Below, in pieces: positions 19,519 to 28,940 of a stretch of 64,000 bases of DNA (position 1 is the first letter of the stretch; each line of letters starts with the position of its first letter). The DNA lies in contig CAVVPZ010000012.1 of the NCBI GenBank assembly GCA_963750255.1, positions 1-64,000 of the forward strand. The letters run 5' to 3'. Made by a program: the position numbers and the translations under genes. The DNA is from DATLED01 sp963750255. Lineage in GTDB: Bacteria; Actinomycetota; Acidimicrobiia; Acidimicrobiales; CADCTF01. Below the pieces are notes generated by a model. That model made no database searches and was not told the DNA's origin. It saw nothing but the letters and a program-made list of their open reading frames with translations.

Positions 19519-20457
19519 GACCCCAGATCTCGACACGACCGGAGTGGCCGAGGTCCAGCCCGGGGCATCCCGACCCGAGCGCGAGTTCACCGTCGAGGCC
19601 CGCAGCCAGTGGCGGTTGGTGCTGGGTCGATTCCTCCAGCACCGCTTGGCCGTCGCCAGCTTGATCATCCTCGTCGCCGTCATCGTGCTCGCGCTCGTCG
19701 GCGGCAAGTTCTGGCACTACTCCTACGAGGAGATCACGCCCGAGTTCTCCACCGGACCCTCGTGGAAGCATCCGATGGGCACCGATGGGCCCGGCCACGA
19801 CGTCGTTCGCCCAGGTACTGCGGGGCGCGGAGCGTTCGGTCACCGTCGCGCTGCTCGTGGCCTTCCTCTCCACCACGGTCGGCACCGTGTTGGGCGCGGT
19901 CTCGGGCTACTACCGGGGGATCGTCGACAGCCTGCTGATGCGCTTCATCGACCTGGTGCTCACCGTGCCCGTCTCTGGCCATCTTCGCCCTGCTCTCCCG
20001 GAAACTGGCCAACCAGGCTGGCGGATGGTTCTTCATCTCGCTCGTGATCGCCGCACTGGCGTGGACGTCGATCTGCCGGGTGGTGCGTGGCGTGTTCCTC
20101 TCCCTGCGGGAGAAGGAGTTCGTCGAGGCCGCCCGCGCCCTCGGTGCCAGCGACGCGCGCATCATCTTCCGCCACCTGCTGCCCAACGCCGTCGGCCCGA
20201 TCATCGTCAATGCGACCATCGCCGTGGCCGTCGCCATCCTCACCGAGACCGCCCTGTCCTACCTCGGCCTCGGCATCCGGCCGCCCGACACGTCGCTCGG
20301 GTTGCTCGTGAGCGACGGGGCGCAGGCGGCCCAGACCCGGCCGTGGCTCTTCTACTTCCCCGGGTTGTTCATCATCATCATCGCCCTCACGGTCAACTTC
20401 GTCGGCGACGGCCTCCGCGACGCGTTCGACCCCACCCAGCGACGGGTCCGGGCCTGA
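19511..20457 (+). CDS. dppC: Peptide ABC transporter permease, DppC-type, frameshifted
   Basis: Second permease subunit, about 315 residues. TTG 19511 lies within the end of dppB. The N-terminal domain of the OppC type (RLVLGRFLQHRLAVASLIIL) precedes the transport domain; HPMGTDGPGHD is the usual post-helix-1 motif. Shifts near 19790 and 19975. The EAA motif is EFVEAARALGASDARIIFRH, and the C-terminus DGLRDAFDPTQRR is typical. The TGA stop shares its A with the next ATG (TGATG at 20455-20459). Confidence 0.9.
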
Positions 20458-21507
20458 TGGTCGACCACTCGCCCTCGCTCGCCGTCGAGGATCTCACCGT
20501 CGGGTTTCCGACCGACGACGGCATCGTTCACGCCGTCCGCGGCGTCTCCTTCGAGGTACACCCGGGCGAGGTGCTGGCCATCGTCGGCGAGTCGGGGTCG
20601 GGCAAGTCGGTGACGTCACTCGCCATCATGGGTCTGCTGCCTCGCAACGCCCGCGTCAGCGGATCGGCCAAGTACAAGGGTCGGGAGTTGCTGGGCGTGT
20701 CCGAGCGCGAGTTGACCGAGGTGAGGGGACGGGAGGTGGCGATGATCTTCCAGGACCCGATGACATCGCTCAACCCCGTGTACTCGGTGGGCTGGCAGCT
20801 CGCCGAGGCGGTCATGGCGCACCAGGACGTCTCCAAGAACGAGGCGTGGACCCGCGCCGTCGACCTCCTCGAGGTCGTGGGCATCCCCAACGCCAAGGAC
20901 CGGGCTCAGAACTACCCCCACGAGTTCTCCGGCGGCATGCGGCAGCGGGCGGTCATCGCCATCGCCATGGCCAACGACCCCGATGTGATCATCGCCGACG
21001 AGCCGACCACCGCCCTCGACGTCACCGTCCAGGCCCAGATCCTCGAGAGCTTGGCCAAGGCGCAGGCGGAGACGGGCGCGGCGATGATCCTCATCACCCA
21101 CGACCTCGGGGTGGTCGCCGGGGTGGCCGACAACGTGCTCGTGATGTACGCCGGGTCGCCCGTCGAGATCGGCACGGTCGACGAGATCTTCTACTCGCCG
21201 CACATGCCCTACACGCTTGGGCCTGCTCGGTTCGCTGCCTCGGGTCGACCACGCCGACCGTCCGCTCACGCCGATCGTCGGATCGCCCCCGTCGCTCATC
21301 AACTTGCCGCCGGGCTGCCCCTTCTCGCCCCGCTGCCCGATGGCCCGACCGTTCTGTGACGAGGAGGAGCCTGCCCTCCGCCCGGTCGAAGGGATTGACC
21401 ACGTCGCCGCCTGCCACTACGCCGAGGAGCTCGACGACCACGAGCGAGCGCGTTCGGTGTTCACCGAGCGCACCGACGACGATGTCGTGGCCGAGGAAGC
21501 ACGATGA
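20457..21507 (+). CDS. dppD: Peptide ABC transporter ATPase, DppD-type, frameshifted
   Basis: Cytoplasmic ATP-binding subunit. Walker A GESGSGKS, Q-loop FQDPMTSLNP, signature EFSGGMRQR, Walker B DVIIADEPTTALD and the switch histidine ITHD are all present in the first 255 residues. One shift near 21222 joins HMPYTLG to LLGSLPR and the oligopeptide-type C-terminal domain with its Cys motif (GCPFSPRCPMARPFC). About 349 residues. The stop overlaps dppF in an ATGA arrangement. Confidence 0.93.
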
Positions 21508-22523
21508 CTGCGGACGAGCCGATCCTCGCCGTCGATGGACTGGTCAAGCACTTCCCGATCCATGGACGCGGGGTGCTGCGTCGGGTCACAGGCCAGGTGC
21601 ACGCCGTCTGCGGAGTGAGCTTCGATGTTGCCCACGGCGAAACGCTCGGGCTGGTGGGCGAGTCGGGGTGCGGCAAGAGCACGACCGGGCGAGCCATCCT
21701 GCGACTCCACGAACCCACGGCCGGCAGCATCAGGTTCCAGGGACGCGAGATGACGACCCTGTCCAAGCGAGACCTACGTGCCGTTCGTCGAGACATCCAG
21801 ATCGTGTTCCAGGATCCCTATGCCTCGCTCAACCCGCGGATGTCGGTCAACGACCTCGTCGGTGAGCCGCTCATCATCCACGACCTCGCCAAGGGCGGTC
21901 GCGAAAAGCGCGTGCGGGAGTTGCTGGCCATGGTCGGACTCAACCCCGAGCACGGTAACCGGTACGCCCACGAGTTCTCCGGCGGGCAGCGCCAACGCAT
22001 CGGCATCGCCCGCGCTCTGGCACTCGAGCCCAAATTGCTGGTACTCGACGAGCCGGTGTCGGCGTTGGACATCTCGATCCAGGCTGGTGTGGTCAACCTG
22101 CTCCAAGACCTGCAGCGCCGGCTCGGACTGTCGTACTTGTTCATCGCTCACGACCTCTCTGTGGTGCGTCACATCTCCGATCGAGTAGCGGTGATGTACC
22201 TGGGCAAGATCGTCGAACTCGGAACCCGCGACGAGATCTACGACACCCCGTCGCACCCGTACACACAGGCGTTGTTGTCGGCCGTGCCGCTTCCCGATCC
22301 GCGGGCCGAGCGGCGTCGTAAGCGCATCGTGATCGAGGGCGACATCCCGAGTCCGAGCAGCCCACCCTCCGGCTGTCGCTTTCGCACCCGCTGTCAGCTG
22401 TTCGCCAACGAACTCGATGCGTCGCAGCGCCAGCAATGCGTCGACGCCGAGCCAGAGTTGGTCGATCGCGGTCAGGGCCATCCCGCCGCCTGCCATTTCG
22501 CGCGCGTCGAAACCCTCCTCTGA
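21504..22523 (+). CDS. dppF: Peptide ABC transporter ATPase, DppF-type
   Basis: Intact, 339 residues. Walker A GESGCGKS, Q-loop FQDPYASLNPRM, signature EFSGGQRQR, Walker B LLVLDEPVSALD, switch FIAHD. The C-terminal oligopeptide/dipeptide transporter domain has SHPYTQALLSAVP and the Cys pair SGCRFRTRC. ATG 21504 overlaps the dppD stop. It pairs with DppD as the heterodimeric motor for the DppBC pore. Confidence 0.96.
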   Translation: MTADEPILAVDGLVKHFPIHGRGVLRRVTGQVHAVCGVSFDVAHGETLGLVGESGCGKSTTGRAILRLHEPTAGSIRFQGREMTTLSKRDLRAVRRDIQIVFQDPYASLNPRMSVNDLVGEPLIIHDLAKGGREKRVRELLAMVGLNPEHGNRYAHEFSGGQRQRIGIARALALEPKLLVLDEPVSALDISIQAGVVNLLQDLQRRLGLSYLFIAHDLSVVRHISDRVAVMYLGKIVELGTRDEIYDTPSHPYTQALLSAVPLPDPRAERRRKRIVIEGDIPSPSSPPSGCRFRTRCQLFANELDASQRQQCVDAEPELVDRGQGHPAACHFARVETLL

Positions 22524-22540
22524 CCGAGCGGGCCGACACC

Positions 22541-24124
22541 ATGCGACGGGGGAGCGAGCGCTACGTGGCGGTGGTGATCGCCATCGCGCTCGGCGTCAGC
22601 GGGTGCAAGGCCCGGGTGAGCGACGACACGGGCGGAGGCACCGTCCTGCCCGTGCTCCGCGCCGGGGTGGTTCGGCCCGCGTCGCTCGACCCTGCTCGGG
22701 CCCGCAGCGTCGACGAGGTCCTCGTCGCCGACCACCTCTTCGACACGCTCGTCACGCTCGACCCGGCGACGCTGGCACCAATACCGGGACTCGCCGCGTC
22801 GTGGACGGCGAGTCCGGATCAGATGCACTGGGAGTTCACCCTCCGGCCCGGCATCACCTTCAGCAATGGCTCCCCGATCGGGGCGGCCGACGTCAAGGCC
22901 ACGCTCGACCGCGTCGCGCTGTCGGCGACGGGGTCGTCGGTCTCCGACCTCCTCGAGCGGGTCCAGGGGTACGCCGCGGTTCACAGTGAGGGATCGACCT
23001 CGCTGTCGGGTGTCAACGTGGTGTCGCCCACCGTCATCTCCGTCGACCTCGACTCGCCCTGGTCGGAGTTGCCCTCGGTTCTCGCCAACCCTGCCTTCGG
23101 AGTCGTCGCGGCCAGCGAAGTCGGCGAGCCGTGGCCAGCAGACGCCTCGGCGGTGGTGACCAGCGGTCCGTTCGTCGTCCGGGCTACCAGCGCCGACAGC
23201 CTCTCGCTGGTGCCTGCCGAGGCCGTCGAGTCGGGCGTCGAGCGATTCGACGTCGACTTCTTCGACAACGCCGATGGCGCCTTTGACGCCCTGGTGGCCG
23301 GCGATGTCGACTGGGCACGCGTGCCGCCGGCGCGGGTGGCCGAGGCACAGCGAATCTTTGGCGCCAACCTGTTCCGCCCTGCCCTGGCCGAGTTGTTCTA
23401 CGCCATGAACCTGCGGAGTCCGAAGCTGGGCGATCCCCGGCTGCGCGAGGCGATCGCCAAGGCCGTCGACCGCTCGAAGATCGTCGGCGACGTGTACGAC
23501 GGCACTGTGCTCGCCACCGATCGGCTGCTTCTCGAGGGCCTGCCCGGCTCTCCCGACGGTGCCTGCGCCGCCCCCTGTGGTTTTGACCCCGATCGCTCCC
23601 GAGCACTCGTCGCCGAGATCGTCGCGGGCGGCGGCGCGGTGCCGGAGATCCAGATCGACTTCGAGGATGAGTCGACCCAATCGGTGGTGGCCAAAGAAAT
23701 TCGTGACGACCTCGTCGCCGCCGGCATCCCCGCCGCCCTTCGGCCCAAGCCGCTCGACCAGTACGAGCAGTTCGCCGTCTCGGGTGACCAGGAGGTGTTC
23801 CGGCTCGGCTGGATACCTCCGTTCGCCTCGGCCGATGCCGTCCTGTCGCCATTGTTCGAGACCGGCGCCCCCAACAACGTGATCGGCTTCTCTTCGCCGC
23901 CGGTCGACGAGTTGCTTCGAGCCGCCCGGCTTGAATCTGACGCCTCGGCGCGAGCGCAGAAATGGCAGGAGGCCGAGACACAGATCCTCGGCCAGTGGCC
24001 GGTAGTGCCGCTCGTGCGTTTCGTGCATCACTCGGTGGCGGCTCCTGGCGTGAGCGGTCTCGTGGTGGGCGCAACGGGCACATTCGACGCCCGAATGGTG
24101 ACGATGTCAGCGTCGCGGAAGTGA
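22541..24124 (+). CDS. Second substrate-binding lipoprotein (SBP_bac_5)
   Basis: Intact, 527 residues. The signal peptide ends at GVSGCKA (lipobox). Family motifs: LRAGVVRPASLDPARA, LFDTLVTLDPATL, PGLAASWTASPDQMHWEFTLRPGITFSNG, GDPRLREAIAKAVDRSKIVG and a C-terminal WPVVPLVRF. ATG 22541 is 17 bases after dppF, so it belongs to the same transcript. Sequence differs clearly from the first binding protein of the operon, which implies a different ligand range for one permease. Its TGA overlaps the GTG of the next gene. Confidence 0.88.
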   Translation: MRRGSERYVAVVIAIALGVSGCKARVSDDTGGGTVLPVLRAGVVRPASLDPARARSVDEVLVADHLFDTLVTLDPATLAPIPGLAASWTASPDQMHWEFTLRPGITFSNGSPIGAADVKATLDRVALSATGSSVSDLLERVQGYAAVHSEGSTSLSGVNVVSPTVISVDLDSPWSELPSVLANPAFGVVAASEVGEPWPADASAVVTSGPFVVRATSADSLSLVPAEAVESGVERFDVDFFDNADGAFDALVAGDVDWARVPPARVAEAQRIFGANLFRPALAELFYAMNLRSPKLGDPRLREAIAKAVDRSKIVGDVYDGTVLATDRLLLEGLPGSPDGACAAPCGFDPDRSRALVAEIVAGGGAVPEIQIDFEDESTQSVVAKEIRDDLVAAGIPAALRPKPLDQYEQFAVSGDQEVFRLGWIPPFASADAVLSPLFETGAPNNVIGFSSPPVDELLRAARLESDASARAQKWQEAETQILGQWPVVPLVRFVHHSVAAPGVSGLVVGATGTFDARMVTMSASRK

Positions 24125-25579
24125 GCCGCCGGACCCTGTTCCTCGCCCTCATGTTGGTGTTGGCCGCGGGCGGTGCCTGTCGGTCGCGTCCGACGGAGAC
24201 GCCGGCGGCTTCGACAACCTCGACGTCGACCCCCACGACCACGATCGGTGCATTGTTTGACGCTCCCGCCATCGAGTCGACGGTGGCATCCCATCCGGTC
24301 GGAGGGTCGGCCCGCGTCGGGGTGTGGGCTGAACCAGACCCCTCGGCCGCGACGGTCGGCGGCAGTGCCGTGCGAGCACTGGTGCTGCCCCAGTTGTTCG
24401 TCGCCCGTCCCGACGGACGCTGGTCGTCGTCGCTCGCCGAACCCGGATCCGATCGGACCGCGCCCGACCGGATGTCGGCCCGCTTCCGCCTTCGCTCCGG
24501 TGCCGTCTGGTCCGACGGGTCGCCCATCTCGGCGGAAGACTTGCGTCGCTCGCTCGATCCGCGGTTCGTTGCCGCTGTCGATGCCGGCGGCGACGGTGAG
24601 ATCACCGTCCGCTTCACCATGCCGCTGCCGGGGTGGCGCCGCCTGTGGTCCGCCACCGATGCCATCGCCGCACCGGCGCCCGGCGTATGGGGAGGGCCAT
24701 TTCTCGTCCGGTCGGTCGAGCGCGGTCTCGAGACCGTGTTGGCTCGCAACGATCGATGGGTCGGTGCTGGCGGCCCGTTCCTCGACGAGGTTCGACTCGT
24801 ACTCGTTCCCGACGTCACCACCGCCCGGCTCCTCCTGGCGGGTGGAGAGTTGGACGCCGTGGTGTCGCCGGCGGCCACCCACCGCACCGAGCAGTTCCGC
24901 GCCATCTCTGGAGTCACGGTCGATCGCGCCAATGCCGGCGGCTGGTCGGTTGTGCTCCGGGCCAACCCCGGCAAGGTCGACGCCGATCGGCGTCGCGCCC
25001 TGTTCGCCTCGGTGGACCGCACCGAGTTCGTGTCGACGCTGCTCGCCGGCGAGGCGCAGCCTTTGCGGGGGTTCTCCTCGCCCGAGGACAGCGACCTGGC
25101 CCGACTCCCGGCCAGGCGACGTGGCTGCCCTCGGTTCGGAATCGGTCGACCTCGTGGCCGACCTCGAGGAGCCGATGAGCAGCCTCCTGCACCGGTCGAT
25201 GCAAAAGCGCGTACGGGCGGGATCGAAGGCGACGCTGGAGTTGCGCCAGGCCGAGCGTTCTCGGACCGAACGTTGGCTGGCTGACGGCTCCTACGACGCC
25301 GCCATCGCCGTCTGGTTCGACCCCCCGGGTGGCTGCTGGACCTGCCGCTTCCCTGGGCGCGGCCTCTTGGCCGTGGCCGCCGATGGCGGTTCGCCCGCTG
25401 CAGTCGTGGCGCTCGAGACGGCGTTGCGTGACGACGCCGAACTGCTCCCGCTCTGGCGCCCGGTCACGCTGGTCGCTTGGCGGGGAGACCTGTCCGGGGT
25501 CAAGGCCAACGGGTACGGCGCCAGTGCAGCCTGGAACGCATGGGAGTGGTGGCGTGCGGGCGTAGACGGCGGCGGCTGA
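24121..25579 (+). CDS. Third, divergent substrate-binding-like lipoprotein, frameshifted
   Basis: GTG 24121 overlaps the preceding stop (GTGA). A hydrophobic leader ends in LAAGGACRSR, a weak lipobox, followed by a Thr/Ser-rich linker. The SBP_bac_5-like core is recognisable in RFRLRSGAVWSDGSPISAEDLRRSLD and the following strand pattern, but the middle is short and diverged. One shift near 25110 joins DSDLARLP to PGDVAALGSESV. About 485 residues. It ends 55 bases before the tRNA gene. It may bind a different ligand or act as a non-transport receptor; assignment rests mainly on position and the short N-terminal similarity. Confidence 0.7.
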
Positions 25580-25634
25580 GACCCTCGCGGGCTTTGCTAG
25601 AGTCGCTCCGCTCCCGGCTCGCCGGGGCAGTCAC

Positions 25635-25718
25635 GTCGGAGTGGCGGAATAGGCAGACGCGCTAGCTTGAGGGGCTAGTGCCCTTAGGGGCGTGGGGGTT
25701 CAAGTCCCCCCTCCGACA
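25635..25718 (+). tRNA. tRNA-Leu (anticodon GAG)
   Basis: The acceptor GTCGGAG at 25635-25641 pairs with CTCCGAC at 25711-25717, with A 25718 as discriminator. The anticodon stem is CTAGC/GCTAG with loop TTGAGGG, giving anticodon GAG (leucine CUC/CUU). A long variable arm (TGCCCTTAGGGGCG) and the GGTTCAAGTCC T-loop complete a class II tRNA. No CCA is encoded here: the base after the discriminator begins ACG... sequence that belongs to the inserted element. The last 21 bases double as the left attachment repeat. Confidence 0.95.
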
Positions 25719-25719
25719 C
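25698..25719 (+). repeat. attL: left copy of 22-bp direct repeat at tRNA-Leu 3' end
   Basis: The 22 bases GTTCAAGTC...CCGACAC covering the T-loop and acceptor 3' strand recur exactly at 29195-29216. Such duplications mark integration of elements that use a tRNA 3' end as attachment site. Confidence 0.85.
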
Positions 25720-25741
25720 GCTGTTTCTCGGCGGCACTGGC

Positions 25742-25807
25742 TGGTCACAGCCTCGGGGCTCGGAGCGAAATGCATCGAAGTCCCACCTGTGGTCACAAGT
25801 TGGTCAC
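25742..25807. repeat. Cluster of three TGGTCAC motifs near attL
   Basis: TGGTCAC occurs at about 25742, 25790 and 25801, the last two forming a tandem (GTGGTCACAAGTTGGTCAC at 25789-25807). A closely similar tandem with 17 of 19 identical bases lies inside the right end of the island. These could be arm-type binding sites for the missing integrase or parts of its old coding end. Confidence 0.45.
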
Positions 25808-25820
25808 AAGAGGTCGACGG

Positions 25821-28232
25821 ATGAAGAAGTTCTTGGTGACGTACGCGCACGAGACGAAGCGCGACGCCGAAGAAGTCGAAGCAGACGTCTTCACCGACAA
25901 CGGAACGTGGATCGACTTTCTCCACGAGACGGTCCGCAACGAGATCGACGTGTCGACCGACCCCGCCGACCCCAACCACGTCGTCGACTACGACTACGAC
26001 ACGATGGGCCGCCAACGGTTCCGCTACGACCGATGGGGGACCTCGCCCAACCTCACCACCCGCCCCGTCGAACGCACGACAGAGACCGTCTACGACAACG
26101 ACGGCCGCGTCGTCGCCAACGACGCGACCTACCCGGCAGGCACAAACGGCGAGCACAAATCCACGTTCTGCTGGAATACGGAAGGCACGCTGAGGCTCGC
26201 GAAGACCTACCAGAATGGGACCGGCGCCGGCGTCGATCCCTGTGACCTCCCCCATGGGGGCGAGTTCTCCAGGTTTGCCGGCACCTACACGAGTGCCGGC
26301 GAGCTCGAGTCGTGGACCGAGACACTCACCAACACCTTCGGCACGACGGTGGCCAAGACCGGCGCCTACACGTACGCCCAAGACGGGCTCGTGTCATCGC
26401 GCACTATGGACGGTCAAACAGTCACCTACGCCAGCGACCGCCGCGGGATGCCCACTCGCGCCACGCCGTGGGGAAGCGGACCGTCCTACACCTGGAACTG
26501 GGCGCCGTCTGGGGCGTTGACCCTCGCCGGGCTCCCGACCGGTGCCGGGGTCGGCTACACCTACGATGCCGCGGAGCGGCCCAGCTCTCAGAGCTTCGTC
26601 GTCGGCGGCGGCCAGGTCGTCGCCAAGTGGGAGAACATCGCCTACGACCAAGACGACAACCGCATCGCCGAACAAGTCACCCAACTCCAGACCGACGGCT
26701 CAACCCAATCCGGGAACGCCTCCTACAACTACGACAAGCTCGGACGCCTCCAAACCTTCAAGCATCCCTTCGACGCCGAGATCGTCCCCTACGTCCTCGA
26801 CGACGCCGGCAACGTCCTCGGCGACTCGTCGAGCGTACGGACCTACAACGCCAACCGGCTCGTCTCCACCCAGTCGCTACGCCCGACGCTCGACCCCGGC
26901 CCGCCGCCGACCGTGTCGTTGCCCGGTACGACCACCTATACCTACGACACCGTCGGCAACCGCACCCAAGACGTCACCGCCACCAACATCGTCGGCTACA
27001 CCTACGACGCCGCCGGACACACCACCGGCCAGGGCGGCGCTAACACCACCGCCTACCGCTACGACCACGCCGACCGCCTCGTCTACCAAGGCACCAACAC
27101 CGAGACCCGCCTCTTCTTCCACGACGGGCTCACCGGCCAAATCGCGCTCGAGACCGACGACCTCGGCGTCGCCAAAACCCGATACGTCCTCGGCCCCGAC
27201 GGTGCGCCCCTCGCCAACGAAGACGCTTCGAAGCCCGGCACCACGGGACGCGGGCACTACCTCTCCGACCCGCGGGGGAACGTCGCTGCCGTCGTCGACG
27301 ACGCCAACAACGTTCGCGTCACCTTCGCCTACGACGCCTTCGGCAAAGGCAAGCCAACCGGCACCAGCTTCGCCACCGGCTGGGACTCAAGAATGCGATT
27401 CCAAACCGCGCCCCGAAACCCAACCTCCGGTAGCTACACCATCGGCCCGCGCATCTATGACCCCGCTAGCTACCGGTTCGTTGGCGCCGACTCCATGTTG
27501 TGGTCTGGCCAAGACCAAGCGCTCCAATCCGACGCCCTCACGGGCAACCGCTACCTCTACGCCGGAGCGAACCCGATCGGCCTCATCGACGACGGACACT
27601 CCCCACGTTGGCCGTGGTCACGCCAGAAGGACGCGAGACCCTTGCAGTGCAAGGTGGACACGAAGGCGCGAGCGGTAGCGGCTTACATGCAGCGATCAGG
27701 GTCCTACTCCGGTTCACACGAGGCGGCCTGTTTCCTCACTAAGAACAAGAACAAGATCCTCGTAGGAACGGTTGTCGTCGCAGGCGTGACTCTTGTCATC
27801 GGCGCTGGCGCCGCAGCTTGTACCGCCGCAACAGCGGGGGTCTGCGCGGGCGTCGGCGCTGGCGGGGTCGCTGGCGGCGAGGGTGCTTATCTCGGGACCG
27901 CTGAAAGTGCCTCGAGCATCGGGGCCTCGCGCGTGGCGGCGGTAATGTCGGAGCTTGGTGGCAACGTGGCCCAGACGAGTCGCTGGATCACAACGCCGTA
28001 CGGTAGTACTGACATCGACATCGTTACTCGGACGAACCAGTTCATCGAAGTCGGTGGACCTGCAAAGGCCGAGAACCTCGCGAAGTTCGGCCAACAACTG
28101 CAACGAGTCGCTTGGTACGCCCAAGATCAAGGCGGGACAGCGATATTCCGATATGCCCCGGGAACGCCACAGGCGGCGATTGATCTCGCGGAAAAGTGGT
28201 TCGGCGCTGGGAACGCGAGACGAATCGGATGA
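25821..28232 (+). CDS. Chimeric RHS-repeat protein with C-terminal nuclease-like toxin domain
   Basis: Intact, 803 residues from ATG 25821. Residues 1-35 (MKKFLVTYAHETKR, DVFTDNGTWIDFLHE) do not look like RHS sequence and resemble the start of an unrelated small protein; RHS/YD repeats begin abruptly after it (YDYDTMGRQRFRYD) and continue to about residue 610 with the RHS core end (GRGHYLSDPRGNVAAVVD, IGPRIYDPASYRFVGADS, NRYLYAGANP). After a hydrophobic Ala/Gly segment the tail has TDIDIVTRTNQFIEVGGPAKAEN, FGQQLQRV and GTPQAAIDLAEKWFG, a pattern seen in restriction-endonuclease-like toxin tips. No signal peptide, so in its present form export is doubtful. The TGA overlaps the ATG of the immunity gene. 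Confidence 0.8.
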   Translation: MKKFLVTYAHETKRDAEEVEADVFTDNGTWIDFLHETVRNEIDVSTDPADPNHVVDYDYDTMGRQRFRYDRWGTSPNLTTRPVERTTETVYDNDGRVVANDATYPAGTNGEHKSTFCWNTEGTLRLAKTYQNGTGAGVDPCDLPHGGEFSRFAGTYTSAGELESWTETLTNTFGTTVAKTGAYTYAQDGLVSSRTMDGQTVTYASDRRGMPTRATPWGSGPSYTWNWAPSGALTLAGLPTGAGVGYTYDAAERPSSQSFVVGGGQVVAKWENIAYDQDDNRIAEQVTQLQTDGSTQSGNASYNYDKLGRLQTFKHPFDAEIVPYVLDDAGNVLGDSSSVRTYNANRLVSTQSLRPTLDPGPPPTVSLPGTTTYTYDTVGNRTQDVTATNIVGYTYDAAGHTTGQGGANTTAYRYDHADRLVYQGTNTETRLFFHDGLTGQIALETDDLGVAKTRYVLGPDGAPLANEDASKPGTTGRGHYLSDPRGNVAAVVDDANNVRVTFAYDAFGKGKPTGTSFATGWDSRMRFQTAPRNPTSGSYTIGPRIYDPASYRFVGADSMLWSGQDQALQSDALTGNRYLYAGANPIGLIDDGHSPRWPWSRQKDARPLQCKVDTKARAVAAYMQRSGSYSGSHEAACFLTKNKNKILVGTVVVAGVTLVIGAGAAACTAATAGVCAGVGAGGVAGGEGAYLGTAESASSIGASRVAAVMSELGGNVAQTSRWITTPYGSTDIDIVTRTNQFIEVGGPAKAENLAKFGQQLQRVAWYAQDQGGTAIFRYAPGTPQAAIDLAEKWFGAGNARRIG

Positions 28233-28660
28233 GCGATTGGTGGTCGTTCAGAATCCTGTGCGCACCGGAAGAGTTGCTGGCATCGCATATTCGAAATCTC
28301 ATAGCTGACCTCCGCTCGCTGGGATATCAAGCTCCTACCGGCAACGACGCGGTTTGGGCAACTTCCCCTGACGGCTCCGGATCAATTCCCTTCGAATCCT
28401 TGGAACGGGCCGCGAGGTGGCTCGCCGCTGGCGAGGGACTGCTTCCTCTCCAGATGGGGGACCTCTCGGTCGACCTGTCGGTGCATCGTCGCGATGGGAT
28501 TCTGCGATTTGAGATGGAGCACCTCCCCGACGAGCCCATCTTTGACGTCGTTGCTTTGTCTGTACCTTCTCGAGCGCTCGACGATGTCTGGTCCACTATC
28601 CAGCAGCTCCTTCAGAGTTCGCTTGCCGCGCTACCTTTCGCGTTCAGCGTACGCGATTAG
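28229..28660 (+). CDS. Putative immunity protein for the RHS toxin
   Basis: 143 residues, no family recognised. ATG 28229 overlaps the toxin stop as ATGA and gives SDWWSFRILCAPEELLASHI; an in-frame start 11 codons upstream would lie inside the toxin tip. The protein is acidic (many Asp/Glu, few Lys), soluble and without membrane segments, as expected for a cytoplasmic inhibitor of a nuclease. The role is inferred from coupling to the toxin. Codon use is less GC-biased at third positions than in the surrounding chromosomal genes, in keeping with transferred DNA. Confidence 0.65.
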   Translation: MSDWWSFRILCAPEELLASHIRNLIADLRSLGYQAPTGNDAVWATSPDGSGSIPFESLERAARWLAAGEGLLPLQMGDLSVDLSVHRRDGILRFEMEHLPDEPIFDVVALSVPSRALDDVWSTIQQLLQSSLAALPFAFSVRD

Positions 28661-28940
28661 CGACGCGACTGCTGAAGCCGTAGGCGAGGACGCTTGTGTT
28701 CACCGCCGCGTTGCCTCGAACCGGTTGCCGCCCTTCTTGCCCTGGCTGGCCGCGATTCCACAACGTTCCCCCTTGTCGGACGCAATCGACTTGGCGGCGG
28801 CTGTCGTTGGCCGCCCGATCACAGAAGGCCACGGAGTCCGGACTCTTACCCTCACCGACGCACAGGGCTTTCGAGAGCGGGAGGTGCTAGCCGCAAGTGC
28901 CCTGTGGAGACAGGCCACGAATGACGACGGTTGTGCATGA
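28623..28940 (+). CDS. Doubtful small ORF after the immunity gene
   Basis: A frame open from TTG 28623 (inside the immunity gene) to TGA 28938-28940, about 105 residues, with a plausible stretch LSDAIDLAAAVVGRPITEGHGVRTLTLTDAQGF broken here for brevity at its middle. No family recognised and no good ribosome binding site seen. It could be a second immunity-type gene, the tail of one whose start was lost, or non-coding. Confidence 0.25.
   Translation: MPRYLSRSAYAISDATAEAVGEDACVHRRVASNRLPPFLPWLAAIPQRSPLSDAIDLAAAVVGRPITEGHGVRTLTLTDAQGFREREVLAASALWRQATNDDGCA

Noticed and set aside
22472..24031. 519-codon minus-strand frame opposite the second binding protein
   Set aside because: Shadow frame; the plus-strand protein has a lipobox and family motifs.
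26240..27600. YD-type repeats as a DNA tandem repeat or CRISPR-like array
   Set aside because: Repeats are imperfect at DNA level and follow the codon pattern of RHS repeats; no regular spacers.
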